From Pseudobdellovibrionaceae bacterium (lineage in GTDB: Bacteria > Bdellovibrionota > Bdellovibrionia > Bdellovibrionales > Bdellovibrionaceae): DNA of 64,000 nt. Where the stretch lies: the NCBI GenBank assembly GCA_019637955.1, contig JAHBUS010000009.1, positions 59,717-123,716 on the forward strand. The letters run 5' to 3'. Below, in pieces: positions 16,315 to 25,153 of the stretch (the first letter of the stretch is position 1; the number at the start of each line of letters is the position of its first letter). Under the pieces are notes generated by a model. It was given only the letters and a program-made list of their open reading frames with translations. It did not search any database and was not told the DNA's origin. A program made the translations under genes and the position numbers.

Positions 16315-19262
16315 AACGTTCCTCTCTTCTGTGTTTGATTTAGACGGCCTTCGAGATACGTGATCATCAAGGGATGGCCGATTTTTGTTTCGAGATTTTT
16401 CAATTTTTCAATCGCCGCCACATCGGTCGGATTCGCGCTCACGGCTTCACGCGCGGCCTTCAAATCGCGCTCGCTGGGAGCCGACTGATCGAGCGCATTT
16501 TCGAGCTGAGAACGCAGTTCCGACGTCGGCGCGACCTCGGCGAGCAGGCGAACCTCTTGCGCGAGGTACGGGTGAACCTCGGGACGGGCCTTGATTAGGT
16601 CCTGCATCAGCGTCTTGAGTGAACGCTGGTTGCCCCAGAACTCGGACAATTTTTGCGCGGCGATTTTCGCCTTCACGAGGAAGGGTTTGGCTTGCGCTTT
16701 GAGCATGTTGCCATAGCGAACTTGCTCTTTTTGGCTGAGGCCTTTGGGCATGGGCGTGTTCAAAAGGTCTTTCGTGAAACGCTCGTTCTCGCGGCTCACG
16801 GTGGTGAGTGCCAGGACTTGAGCGGTGTAATCGCGCAGGCGCACGGCTTCCGACAGAGATTTTTCGGCTTGCGTGAGCAGGCGGACGCGCTCTTGGATGG
16901 TGCGGCCCATGGCCTTCTCGCTCTGAGCGTTGATGGCGTGAGCCGAGAGCTTTTTATCCAAGGTGGTGTGCGTGCGGTAGAACGGCTGCTTCTTGATGAA
17001 TTGAACCGCCGCGGTTCTTTCGATTTGGCGGTTGTTCAAGAAGCTTTCCAGGCCGCGGGTCGAGTGGTTTTTCGCGTAAACCAAAAGAACGGTTTCGCTC
17101 AAAACTTGCGACGAGCGCGAGAGGCCCTTGGATTGTTTTTTAAGTTCACTGACGTTATTCCCGGCCAGCATCACCAGGCGGCTGCGAACCGAAAGTTCGC
17201 TGTTGCCCGAGAGGCCTTGGCGCAAAGCCGCTTCATAATGTTTCTGAGGACGCAAACCGCCCAGATCGGCGAGCGTGCCGAGTTTCAGCTCACGCTCCGC
17301 AGCCTTCAGTTTGGGAAATTTCATGCGAAGAGCGGTGGTGTAAGCCGAGCGGAATTCGAGTTTTTTCTCGTAATAGCCCACCTGGCGGGCCAAAGCCGCC
17401 TCACGGTCTTCGAGCGAAATCGACTTGATCGAGAGCAGGCCCGCGATCGAAGCCAAAAGGGCCTTTTCGTTCGACGTCTTCTCGGCCAGAACGCCCATAT
17501 TGCGGTAGTGGATCGTCTTTTCGGCATCCGAAGCGCCGCTCAAGTTTGCCGTCTGCATTTTATCGAGAGCATTTGACAGCTCACGGTTTGATGAGTTGGC
17601 GTTATTCGCGGTTTGCGCGACCTGATTGGTCAACGCTTTACGGGCCAAACCTTGGAATTCAGCGCGGTGAGCGGCGAAGACCGAGGCGTACTCATTCGCC
17701 CACAGCTCGATGTCGGCATCACGTTTTTGGATCGCCAAAGCGTCCAACGACAAGTCCGCCGATTTTTTGCGCAAGTCCGCAGGACCCGATTTGTCCAGTG
17801 CCAGAGCACGGAACTGCTCGGCCGAACCGTTCCAATCTTTACGGTCATAAGAAACTTGAGCCAGTTGGTAACGAACGTTGTACGCGTTCGAACCCTTGGG
17901 CATCAGGCTGAGGTAGTGCTTGTAGGCGAGTTCGCGTCTCCCGAGGTCTTTCGACTTTTCGGCGGCTTCGATTTCGCCCATGAGGGCCATTTCACGAAGC
18001 TTCTCGTCCTTTGCGGTGCGAGCGGCCTCATGGTAGAGCTGCGAAGCCGTTTCGCTCTTGCCGAGATCCACGGCCACCTGCGCGCCCAGGATCGCCATGT
18101 CGGTCTCATCCGGGAAGGTTTTCACGTAAATATCGTAGGCGCGGAGCACATCGAAATCAGGTTTGACCTTTTTCGAACGGTGCAGCTCCGTCACATAATG
18201 CTTCATCTTTTTTTGCAGCTCGAGGCATTTGGCGTCGTCAGAGCAGCGGATTTTCTTGTAGGCCTGCGCGGCCAGGGCGAAATCTTCGATCGATTGCGAA
18301 GAACCTTTGTCGTAGTTGGTCTGCGCGACCAAAACCATGACTTCAAGGCGCTCTTCATTGGTCAGACCAGGCGTCTGTAAGTAAGCACGGTAGATCTCAG
18401 AGGCGGCCTGCTTCTGGCCAAGGCGTCCCACTTCGCCCGCGAAGAAGAACAGGATCTCTTTGCGTTGGCTGACGGGGATCAACTTTAGGAACTGGGCGAT
18501 CTCTTTGGAGGTCACCGGGCGGCGCGAGTAGAACGTCGCCAGATCGCGCAAGACATCGCCCTGGAAGGCGTTGTCGGCGATCACGCCGTTTGCGGTCTCT
18601 TTGGTCAACAGCGAGGGCGTCTGGGCCAAATGGCGCAGCGTTTGGATCGCCTTCTCGAGGCGGTCCATGTTGAAGTGGCACCAACCGATGCGGTACTGGA
18701 TCAGGCCTTTATTGGGCGTCTGTGAGCTTTTCATCGCGACTTCGTAGTGAGCCAAGGCCTCTTTGAATTTTCCGGATTGAAAGAAAACGTCCGCGAGCGA
18801 GGTGCGGGCGCGGTTCACGACTTCGTCGGGATACACGCCGGCTTTCGCCTTGAGGATATTTTCGAAAAGAGAAACGGCTTTGGCACTTTCGCCGGCCGTC
18901 TCGTACAAGTGAGCCAGCTGGAACATAATGATTCCTTGCGTGGCTTTGGGCGTGTCTTTCTGCAAGGACTCGTAAATCTTGATCGCACGTTTACGGTCCG
19001 CTGATGAGCCCTTACAGTCTTTACAGTTCGCTTCAATTTCATTCATGAAGCGCAGGCGGGCGCGCTCGGCCAAAAGATCGGCCATGCGCAGGTTCGAGCG
19101 GATGTAAGACGGATCGCTCGATTCCATGTTGTTCAAGATGCGATCCAGGCGCTCGATCACGAGCGTCTGGGTTTCGGAATCCATCTTCTCGGCCTTCGCT
19201 TCAAAGACGGGCGCCGCCAAAAAGAGGGTCGTCAGCAAAAGGGAGAAGAGTGGTGTTTTCAT
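16311..19262 (-). CDS. Large periplasmic TPR protein of the gliding operon
   Basis: 983 residues with a cleavable signal peptide (LLLTTLFLAAPVFEAKAE). Nearly the whole mature protein is helical repeat, with the best TPR units at about residues 85-250: QLAHLYETAGESAKAVSLF, SLADVFFQSGKFKEALAHYE and YRIGWCHFNMDRLEKAIQ. More degenerate units continue to about 560. The C-terminal third is long charged helices. Both ends overlap neighbours by ATGA. Large periplasmic TPR proteins (GltD and GltE) are known in Myxococcus gliding complexes, and this one fits that place between channel and outer membrane. Which of them it matches is not decided. Confidence 0.85.
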   Translation of the reverse strand: MKTPLFSLLLTTLFLAAPVFEAKAEKMDSETQTLVIERLDRILNNMESSDPSYIRSNLRMADLLAERARLRFMNEIEANCKDCKGSSADRKRAIKIYESLQKDTPKATQGIIMFQLAHLYETAGESAKAVSLFENILKAKAGVYPDEVVNRARTSLADVFFQSGKFKEALAHYEVAMKSSQTPNKGLIQYRIGWCHFNMDRLEKAIQTLRHLAQTPSLLTKETANGVIADNAFQGDVLRDLATFYSRRPVTSKEIAQFLKLIPVSQRKEILFFFAGEVGRLGQKQAASEIYRAYLQTPGLTNEERLEVMVLVAQTNYDKGSSQSIEDFALAAQAYKKIRCSDDAKCLELQKKMKHYVTELHRSKKVKPDFDVLRAYDIYVKTFPDETDMAILGAQVAVDLGKSETASQLYHEAARTAKDEKLREMALMGEIEAAEKSKDLGRRELAYKHYLSLMPKGSNAYNVRYQLAQVSYDRKDWNGSAEQFRALALDKSGPADLRKKSADLSLDALAIQKRDADIELWANEYASVFAAHRAEFQGLARKALTNQVAQTANNANSSNRELSNALDKMQTANLSGASDAEKTIHYRNMGVLAEKTSNEKALLASIAGLLSIKSISLEDREAALARQVGYYEKKLEFRSAYTTALRMKFPKLKAAERELKLGTLADLGGLRPQKHYEAALRQGLSGNSELSVRSRLVMLAGNNVSELKKQSKGLSRSSQVLSETVLLVYAKNHSTRGLESFLNNRQIERTAAVQFIKKQPFYRTHTTLDKKLSAHAINAQSEKAMGRTIQERVRLLTQAEKSLSEAVRLRDYTAQVLALTTVSRENERFTKDLLNTPMPKGLSQKEQVRYGNMLKAQAKPFLVKAKIAAQKLSEFWGNQRSLKTLMQDLIKARPEVHPYLAQEVRLLAEVAPTSELRSQLENALDQSAPSERDLKAAREAVSANPTDVAAIEKLKNLETKIGHPLMITYLEGRLNQTQKRGTL

Positions 19263-19750
19263 TTTGTAGGCATCACCGCGAATTTAAGTTTTTGAATGCC
19301 GGCCTCCGAACCCGCTTTCAAGAGCGGATCGAGATCGGCGTAATCCATTTTTTGGTCGGCTTGGATCAACACTTCAACATCGTCATTGCCGGCGGCTTTT
19401 TTGGCCTCAACCAGGCTTTGACCTAAACGAGAGGTCGCGACCGCAATGTCATTGACGTAGTAAACGCCTTTTTCGATGCGGACGTTCAACGGTTGTTTGT
19501 CGATCGTCTGACTGCTTTCGGCCATCGGGAGCTGGATTTTGCCTTCAGTTCCCATGTTGAACGACGTCGCTTGGGTTCCGATCAAAAGATAAATCACGAT
19601 GATCGAGAACGCATCGATGAGCGAAGTGAGCGGCAGCGCGAGGGCGAGCTCGGCATGACCGCGTTTTCCGGCCTTCGCGCCGGGCTTCAGGAATTGAGCC
19701 TGCTGCAAGGGCGAGATGCGGGTTGTTTTGTCCATGGCTGACATTTTCAT
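19259..19750 (-). CDS. Second ExbD/TolR-type protein (AglS/AglQ-like)
   Basis: 163 residues. After a basic cytoplasmic tail of about 35 residues, a single transmembrane helix contains the conserved Asp of the family (PLTSLIDAFSIIVIYLL). The periplasmic part follows the ExbD fold (PLNVRIEKGVYYVND, then VEVLIQADQKMDYADLDPLL). In TolR and ExbD this Asp is protonated as ions pass through the TolQ-type channel. Two consecutive TolR-like genes after a TolQ-like gene is the AglRQS arrangement of Myxococcus gliding motors. The stop overlaps the start of the large TPR gene. Confidence 0.9.
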   Translation of the reverse strand: MKMSAMDKTTRISPLQQAQFLKPGAKAGKRGHAELALALPLTSLIDAFSIIVIYLLIGTQATSFNMGTEGKIQLPMAESSQTIDKQPLNVRIEKGVYYVNDIAVATSRLGQSLVEAKKAAGNDDVEVLIQADQKMDYADLDPLLKAGSEAGIQKLKFAVMPTK

Positions 19751-19763
19751 AAAGCCGCCTCGA

Positions 19764-20207
19764 TCAACCCAGCGGTGACAGACCGATGTCCGTCAGCTGG
19801 TTCTGTTTAAGTTGGTCCATCAAACGGATGACTTCGCCGTAACCGACTTTGGCTTCGGGACGGATCACCACCGTTTTCAAATCGGGGAGCTGGGCACGGA
19901 TCGCTTGGATCTTTTGGTTCAAGCTCTCCCAGTTGATGCCCGCTTTGCTCGACGCGATCACGCTTTCGGTTTGAATCTTGGTGCCCACGTCCCGCAAAGA
20001 GAAGCGGACCGTGCCGTTCGGCGCGACCCCGATAAAGAGCGAAGGTGGGTTCTTCGCTCCCGAGATCGAGTTGTCGCCGAGGGCTTGCTTGGTGTCGAGA
20101 GATCCGATTTGGATCCACACGGCCGTCAGCAAGAGAAAGCAGATCAGAACCGACAAGATGTCGAGAATCGGCAAGATGTTAATTTCGAAGTTCAGTTCTT
20201 TTTTCAT
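19764..20207 (-). CDS. First ExbD/TolR-type protein (AglQ/AglS-like)
   Basis: 147 residues. A very short cytoplasmic N-terminus leads into a transmembrane helix with the family Asp (NILPILDILSVLICFLLL). The periplasmic domain ends in the usual ExbD pattern (LKTVVIRPEAKVGYGEVIRLMDQL). GAGGTG lies 5 nt before ATG. It sits 27 nt after the TolQ-like gene and 13 nt before the second TolR-like gene. Forms the proton-driven stator with those proteins, by homology to TolQR, ExbBD and AglRQS. Confidence 0.9.
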   Translation of the reverse strand: MKKELNFEINILPILDILSVLICFLLLTAVWIQIGSLDTKQALGDNSISGAKNPPSLFIGVAPNGTVRFSLRDVGTKIQTESVIASSKAGINWESLNQKIQAIRAQLPDLKTVVIRPEAKVGYGEVIRLMDQLKQNQLTDIGLSPLG

Positions 20208-20234
20208 TAAGCACCTCTAGCTAACAAGTCTAAA

Positions 20235-20915
20235 TTAAGCGCGGGTCGATTTCTTTTTGGCCGGAACCGATTCGTAGTTGTAGCTGAGCTGAATAAAGAG
20301 GTTCAGCGCGGCTTTGTTCAAATCGTCGGTCAAGCGGGTCGCACGGTTTTGCAGAACCGCGTACATGATCAAAGCGGGAACCGCGACGATCAAACCGTAA
20401 GCGGTCGTGTTCATCGCGAGCGAGATCCCGTTTGACAGGATCGTGGCCTTCTCGGCGGGGTTGGCGTTGGCGATCCCGGCGAACGAGTGGATCAGACCAG
20501 TGATCGTTCCCAAAAGACCCAAGAGAGTCGCCACGTTGGCGAACATCGCCAAGAAGCCGATGCGTTTTTCAACGCGCGTGTTCTCTTCGAGGAGAACTTC
20601 GTCCATTTTCAATTGAATCTCTTCTTTGCCGCCCATATCGATCGCGGCTTGAAGTCCGGCGGCGGCAACGACGCCCAAAGGCTCGCTTTTACCGAGAGCT
20701 TCCGAGCGCTTGAGCGCTTTTTCCAAGTTGCCGGTGCGAATGTCTTCGCCGAGCAATTTGGCCAGATTTTTTTGATTGTCTTTGCGGTTCATATAAAGAG
20801 CGATCGAGCGCTCAATCGTGATGGCGATCGAAACGATTTGCGCGGCGAGAATCGCCCACATCCAAATCGCATCCGACGACATGAAACCGCGACCAAGAGA
20901 AGATAAAAATTCCAT
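20235..20915 (-). CDS. MotA/TolQ/ExbB proton channel protein (AglR-like)
   Basis: 226 residues from an ATG with GGAGGA 5 nt upstream; the longer open frame upstream crosses the repeat region and was rejected. Three hydrophobic segments are visible: near the N-terminus (IWMWAILAAQIVSIAITI), at about 120-145 (NVATLLGLLGTITGLIHSF) and at about 165-190 (TAYGLIVAVPALIMYAVL). The second carries the conserved GLLGTITGL motif of the TolQ/ExbB pore. First gene of a ten-gene operon. In Myxococcus the corresponding channel AglR powers gliding through proton flow. Confidence 0.92.
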   Translation of the reverse strand: MEFLSSLGRGFMSSDAIWMWAILAAQIVSIAITIERSIALYMNRKDNQKNLAKLLGEDIRTGNLEKALKRSEALGKSEPLGVVAAAGLQAAIDMGGKEEIQLKMDEVLLEENTRVEKRIGFLAMFANVATLLGLLGTITGLIHSFAGIANANPAEKATILSNGISLAMNTTAYGLIVAVPALIMYAVLQNRATRLTDDLNKAALNLFIQLSYNYESVPAKKKSTRA

Positions 20916-21296
20916 AAATGTCCTCCAATAACGTGCAATTAAAGACTCCGGCCACCATAGAGCAAGCTTCGGACCAGGCGTTTTTCTCTCTCTAATTCGC
21001 TCAGATCGAGCTTGGCCCAAGGGTGCTCGCACAGAGTGACGTTTCACGCGATCTCGTCGCAAAGTTCGCCACGCACGCCTTTGGCGTGCTCTATCCACCC
21101 GTGACGCCGTTGGCGTCTCTCGCGCATCCTGCGCTCTATCCACCCGTGACGCCGTTGGCGTCTCTCTATCGAAGGTCTATATTTTGTTGTGGAGAGGGAG
21201 GGGGGAGGGGGAAATGGTCGAGGTCTTGGTGCCTCGGGGGGAGGGGCTGTTAAGCTGAAAATGTCCTAGGTTTGTTGTCAGCGAGTGAGGTCCTTT
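20916..21296. other. Intergenic region: divergent promoters, palindromic repeats, G-rich tract
   Basis: No gene is supported. It separates the gliding operon from the lipoprotein gene on the other strand, so it should hold both promoters, though no clear -35/-10 pair stands out. It contains the repeat block at 21075-21166 and a purine tract at 21191-21211 with G runs of 3, 6 and 5, which could fold as a G-quadruplex. Confidence 0.6.
21075..21166. repeat. Palindromic repeat block, reverse copy of the element at 782-841
   Basis: Two identical 31-bp units (21091-21121 and 21136-21166) start with CTATCCACCCGTG and contain the hairpin ACGCC-gtt-GGCGT. On the other strand they read GAGAGACGCC, then CACGGGTGGATAG, the same design as the pair at 782-841 with compensating changes in both hairpin arms. 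Two extra hairpins (GCACGCC/GGCGTGC in reverse reading, and GCGCAGGATGCGC) are interleaved. Confidence 0.82.
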
Positions 21297-23876
21297 ATGT
21301 GCCAAGGCCGTGATTTTCTTTTGTTCTTGATGGCGCTCGCCGTTTTGGTGGGCTGCGATTCATCGGACCCCAGTAGCAAAAGCAATGGCCCATCGAACGT
21401 CACCGCCGCCTCTTGCAGTTCGCCGAAAACTCGCGTGATCGACACCGGGTTCAAGGGCACCGTCACGGGCGTGGGACGTGGACTGTGGTCCGACACCAAG
21501 GTGATGCCCGGAACGCAAATTCCCGCGACCGCCTACTACGATGGGTCCGCCACCGGCGGCAACGCGAGTCTCAAGGCCTCTTACTGGGACGGAGCGAAGT
21601 TCAATGTCGAAACCGTCGCGGCCGACACCTTTGTGGCGGCGGGTTCGGCGACTTGGGTCAAGCTGGCGTTCCTAACGGTGGGCGCGAACAAAGGCCGACC
21701 CTTGGTGGTCTGGACCACGGGGGCCTTGACCGTGAAGGCTGCGCTTCGCAGTGCCGCTTTCGGTTCGACGGGAACTTGGAGCACGGCCGTGATCGACACG
21801 CTGGGCGCGGGCGCCACCCGCGCCGCGAGCGTTTCGGTGAGCCCGGTTGACCATGTCGGCATCACCTACTTGACCAACTCCACGACCGCGGGCCGCGCGC
21901 GTTTTATTTACTGCGACTCTCCGTGCGCGTCGCTCGCCGGCTTCACAACCATGACCGCCAACACCGACGTGATTGAAAACACCACGCAGGCCGCGAACAT
22001 CATGGGCGTGGACACCGGTTGGTGCAAGTTCGATGCGACCACGTACTATCCCGTCGCCGTCTACCACGGCAACGGATCGGCGAACACGCGCTACGCGGTT
22101 TGTTCCAGCGCGAACTTAAGCACGTGTCAAACATCGGCGGGCTGGACCGCCAGCAACATTTCGACCGTGGCCGCACCGGTGCTGATGAGCCTGCACACCG
22201 ATCCTTCCGTCACGCAAGACGGTGTTCGCATTTTGGTCAAACCCGCCGCCGCCACGGCCCTGACGACCTACACCTCCGCTTCGGGATGCCAAGCCCCGGG
22301 AGCCTTCACGGTGGGAACCTCGGTGGCATCGGGCACCACGGCGGGAACGGCATGGGCCAAACTTTTGCGCGATTCGGGCGGACGTTTTCATATCGTGACC
22401 AACACCGCCACGACGAGCGTGTCTTACATCAACAGCGCGACGTCCAATTTTCAGAGCACGGCGTGGTACGCGGCCGCGACTCTCGACACCGTGACGCTTC
22501 CGGCGGCGGGAGCGGGGGCGGGCGGCGCGGATCTCGCCAATAGCTACGGCATGGTGTACGCCAGTTACGGACAAGCGGCGGCGCCGTTCAACCTCTCGAT
22601 GGCGATCGTGAACGACATCAACGTTCCTTCGAACAACGCGGCCGCGATCTACTACGCCGTCATTCCGGATTATACCGGCGGCATCAATATGCCTCTCGCG
22701 GCCGGAAATAAAACCCGCAACGTCTCCGTGGCGGCGTCACGCACGGGTGAGCCGGCGGCGGTCTACATCGATCACTCCGCGGGCGCGCTCGCGGGCGGCC
22801 GGTTGAAATATGCCCTCCGCTCGGGCTCGACCGCGGACTCTTCCTGGTCGGTCGCGACTCTGCCAAATACCATCAACCCGCTGTTCCCGGCGCTGGCCTT
22901 CGATCACGAAGGTTTGCCATGGGTGTCGTACTATGATTCGGGAACTTTTAAATATTTCTTGGCCACCAACACGGCGGTTGACGGCCTGGGGACCTGGACG
23001 GTTTATCAGGCGCCGATCAATGCCAAGACGGCGTCGGCGACCGCGCCCGCCACCGATGACACCGCGATCGCGATGGCCTACGTGAATGGCAAAGCTCAGC
23101 CCGTCCTGATTCTTATGAACAGCACGGCGGCGGGGGGCCAGGGGCTGCGTGCGCTCCGGCTTGATCCCGAAACGGGCGTCTTCGGCGCGATGGTCACGGT
23201 CGATGCGCTCGGCGCGCAGTTCGCCACGCGATTGTCGGCCGATTTCGATTTGAACGGGAATATCGTGATCGCGTATTACGATCTCACCACGGCTTCGGTG
23301 CGTTTCAATTTCACGATGAATGGCGGCGACACCTGGAAGCCCGCCTCCGTCGCCGTCACCGGCGGCGGTGTGGGCCGCGAAGGGCTGTCGATCCGTCTCA
23401 ATCCCAAGACGTCCAAGCCCGCGCTCAGCTACTATCAAGCCTCGACCAACTCGGTGTTTCTCAGCGAGTGCACGAGCGCGCTTGCGAGCTGCAACAGCCC
23501 GGCCAATTGGACATCGACGACCGTGCAAAATTCTTCGGATGTGGGCGTGAGTGCGGTTCCGGCCACCACCCATGAACAGATGCTCAACACGAGCCTCACG
23601 TTCGATGACGGGGGAGTTCCGTTCGTGTCCTACATGGGCGGGCTGGGCAGTTCGAATCAAGCTTCGGCGCTCGTGGTAAGCGACCGAACGAGCGGATTCA
23701 CGCCGACGGCGCCCGTGACGCTGGCCCGCTTGGGACCGGCACTGGCCGGCGCCAGCCCGGTTTCGCAGGCCCAGTACGGCGCGAGTCTCGGGTCGGTCCG
23801 CAATGCCCTGGGCCAGTTGATCACGGTCCACGTCGGACCGAACAACTGGCTCTACGCCACGAGCTGCGGAGACTGA
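21297..23876 (+). CDS. Large lipoprotein with beta-propeller-like repeats
   Basis: 859 residues from the ATG with GAGG 6 nt upstream; an in-frame GTG four codons earlier is possible. The lipoprotein signal ends in VLVGC. The mature part is Ala/Thr/Ser-rich with no catalytic motif. Recurrent segments of the form (F/L)D-x-x-G-x-P-x-VSYY are seen near residues 531, 646, 698 and 766 (AFDHEGLPWVSYYD, DLNGNIVIAYYD, TSKPALSYYQ, FDDGGVPFVSYM), suggesting beta-propeller blades like those in sialidase-fold proteins. Predicted to sit on the outer membrane, possibly surface-exposed for binding. Monocistronic. Confidence 0.82.
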   Translation: MCQGRDFLLFLMALAVLVGCDSSDPSSKSNGPSNVTAASCSSPKTRVIDTGFKGTVTGVGRGLWSDTKVMPGTQIPATAYYDGSATGGNASLKASYWDGAKFNVETVAADTFVAAGSATWVKLAFLTVGANKGRPLVVWTTGALTVKAALRSAAFGSTGTWSTAVIDTLGAGATRAASVSVSPVDHVGITYLTNSTTAGRARFIYCDSPCASLAGFTTMTANTDVIENTTQAANIMGVDTGWCKFDATTYYPVAVYHGNGSANTRYAVCSSANLSTCQTSAGWTASNISTVAAPVLMSLHTDPSVTQDGVRILVKPAAATALTTYTSASGCQAPGAFTVGTSVASGTTAGTAWAKLLRDSGGRFHIVTNTATTSVSYINSATSNFQSTAWYAAATLDTVTLPAAGAGAGGADLANSYGMVYASYGQAAAPFNLSMAIVNDINVPSNNAAAIYYAVIPDYTGGINMPLAAGNKTRNVSVAASRTGEPAAVYIDHSAGALAGGRLKYALRSGSTADSSWSVATLPNTINPLFPALAFDHEGLPWVSYYDSGTFKYFLATNTAVDGLGTWTVYQAPINAKTASATAPATDDTAIAMAYVNGKAQPVLILMNSTAAGGQGLRALRLDPETGVFGAMVTVDALGAQFATRLSADFDLNGNIVIAYYDLTTASVRFNFTMNGGDTWKPASVAVTGGGVGREGLSIRLNPKTSKPALSYYQASTNSVFLSECTSALASCNSPANWTSTTVQNSSDVGVSAVPATTHEQMLNTSLTFDDGGVPFVSYMGGLGSSNQASALVVSDRTSGFTPTAPVTLARLGPALAGASPVSQAQYGASLGSVRNALGQLITVHVGPNNWLYATSCGD

Positions 23877-23894
23877 CCGCTCACGAATCGCGAA

Positions 23895-24320
23895 TTATTT
23901 TTGCCAGAAGAGGTGGCGGCGGGGAATCAATCCTCGCTCACAGGCCTCGCGCGCGGCTCCGTTGAGAGCCATGAAGCACGATTTGCCTTCTTTGAGAACT
24001 TCACACCATCCACGGTCTTCGCCGTTAAACGCCATGAAGCAGCTTTTATTCTCGCCGTAGGCTTCGCAGAAGTTGCGCGCGTCACCGTTAAAGGCCATGA
24101 AGCAAGATTTGCCCTCGGTGCAGTACTCACAAACGCCCCGCTCCTCACCGTTGAAATCCATAAAACACGAACGCGTGCTGCCGCGATGCTCGTAACGATC
24201 GCACAGGCGCTGAATGCCCGATGACGGACGCAAGTGACGCTCAAACTCTGGGTGAAGAGAACGGGCCTGAGCCAGGATCGAAGTGAAGAACAGCGCGACC
24301 ATTAAAATCAACGATTTCAC
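23895..24320 (-). CDS. Small exported protein with four 21-residue Cys repeats
   Basis: 141 residues from a GTG start with GGAGT 5 nt upstream. A signal peptide (LILMVALFFTSILAQA) is followed by about 35 residues and then four tandem units of about 21 residues. Each has the pattern SCFM-x-(F/L)NG-x-x-R-x-x-CE; examples are KSCFMAFNGDARNFCEAYGE and KSCFMAFNGEDRGWCEVLKE. Each unit carries a Cys pair 12 residues apart that could form one disulfide or a metal site. I do not know the family. Converges with the beta-propeller lipoprotein gene, 18 nt away. Confidence 0.78.
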   Translation of the reverse strand: MKSLILMVALFFTSILAQARSLHPEFERHLRPSSGIQRLCDRYEHRGSTRSCFMDFNGEERGVCEYCTEGKSCFMAFNGDARNFCEAYGENKSCFMAFNGEDRGWCEVLKEGKSCFMALNGAAREACERGLIPRRHLFWQK

Positions 24321-24413
24321 GAAAGACTCCTTTGGATGGGAAGGTCCGAGGAGATTAAGTGATGGGGGGCAAAGATGCCGCCGTTATGTTTTTGACAGGT
24401 AAAAAGGAAACGC

Positions 24414-25085
24414 TCAGGACGGCGAAAGCCGAGCCCGGTTAACGGCGACGAAGCCGGCGGGTCGGCCGTTTCGAAAGACAGGCGAGTACACTTTGGATTG
24501 AGCGGTGCCCGTGCGCCTCTCGGGCCCATTGATCTCCGTCAAGAGGTGCGGCGGAACGTCGCTATGGACCAGGGTTTTGGTGTGCAGACCGCGGCCAAAC
24601 TCCAACGCGCGGGAGACCAGCACCTTTTCAATCTGTTCACTGCGCTGAAAGAGCATCGGCCAAGGACGGCAGTACAGGTCTTCAATCGAATAAGACATCA
24701 AGCGAAAGTGATTGGGGGTCAGAAAGACGATCTGCTGTCGGTGGTTGTAAGCCGCGAGGTGATCGTCATCTTCCAAATGCTCAAGTAAATCGGGTGCCGG
24801 TTGCAAGTCCGCTTCGCGCAAAAAATCAAGGCTGAGGCGGCGGGTGGATTTCGAGATGTCGAGACCTTCGTAAGACGCGCGGCTGACGATCAGCAAGAAG
24901 ATCTCGAAGTGACGGAGCATCTCTTCGCGGCTCTCGTCCGAAAGGGCCGCAAAGTAAGGGAGAGCGGGGTCGCTGAACGGCCGCGCGACGATGCCTTCGA
25001 TCAAAACCAGATCCCGCATGCGCGACGTCAGGTCGCGGAAGCGTTCAAATTGGGGATGAGAGGCGGAACCTAGAACCGTTGGCAT
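24414..25085 (-). CDS. Unknown protein, possibly PAS-like C-terminal domain
   Basis: 223 residues from MPTVLGSA; a start 12 codons earlier is possible and neither has a good ribosome binding site. No signal peptide. The N-terminal half is helical (FERFRDLTSRMRDL, EMLRHFEIFLLIVSRASYEG). The second half has a pattern that could be a PAS-type sensor (FRLMSYSIEDLYCRPWPMLF, then SKVYSPVFRNGRPAGFVAVN at the end), but this is a weak structural impression. No output domain is attached. It stands alone between converging and same-strand neighbours. Confidence 0.55.
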   Translation of the reverse strand: MPTVLGSASHPQFERFRDLTSRMRDLVLIEGIVARPFSDPALPYFAALSDESREEMLRHFEIFLLIVSRASYEGLDISKSTRRLSLDFLREADLQPAPDLLEHLEDDDHLAAYNHRQQIVFLTPNHFRLMSYSIEDLYCRPWPMLFQRSEQIEKVLVSRALEFGRGLHTKTLVHSDVPPHLLTEINGPERRTGTAQSKVYSPVFRNGRPAGFVAVNRARLSPS

Positions 25086-25153
25086 CGCGCCTAGATTAGC
25101 ACCGGGGCCAAACGGCGACATTAAGAAACCGAAAAATCTGTGTGAAGGAGCCC

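Noticed and set aside
20916..21143. N-terminal extension of the channel protein through the repeat block
   Set aside because: The ATG at 20915 has an ideal GGAGGA site and begins the normal TolQ-type N-terminus. The extension encodes Arg-rich repeat translation.
21075..21166. Possible CRISPR array
   Set aside because: Only two identical units with a 14-15 bp spacer. Hairpin-centred units and the related pair at 782 fit a REP-like element.
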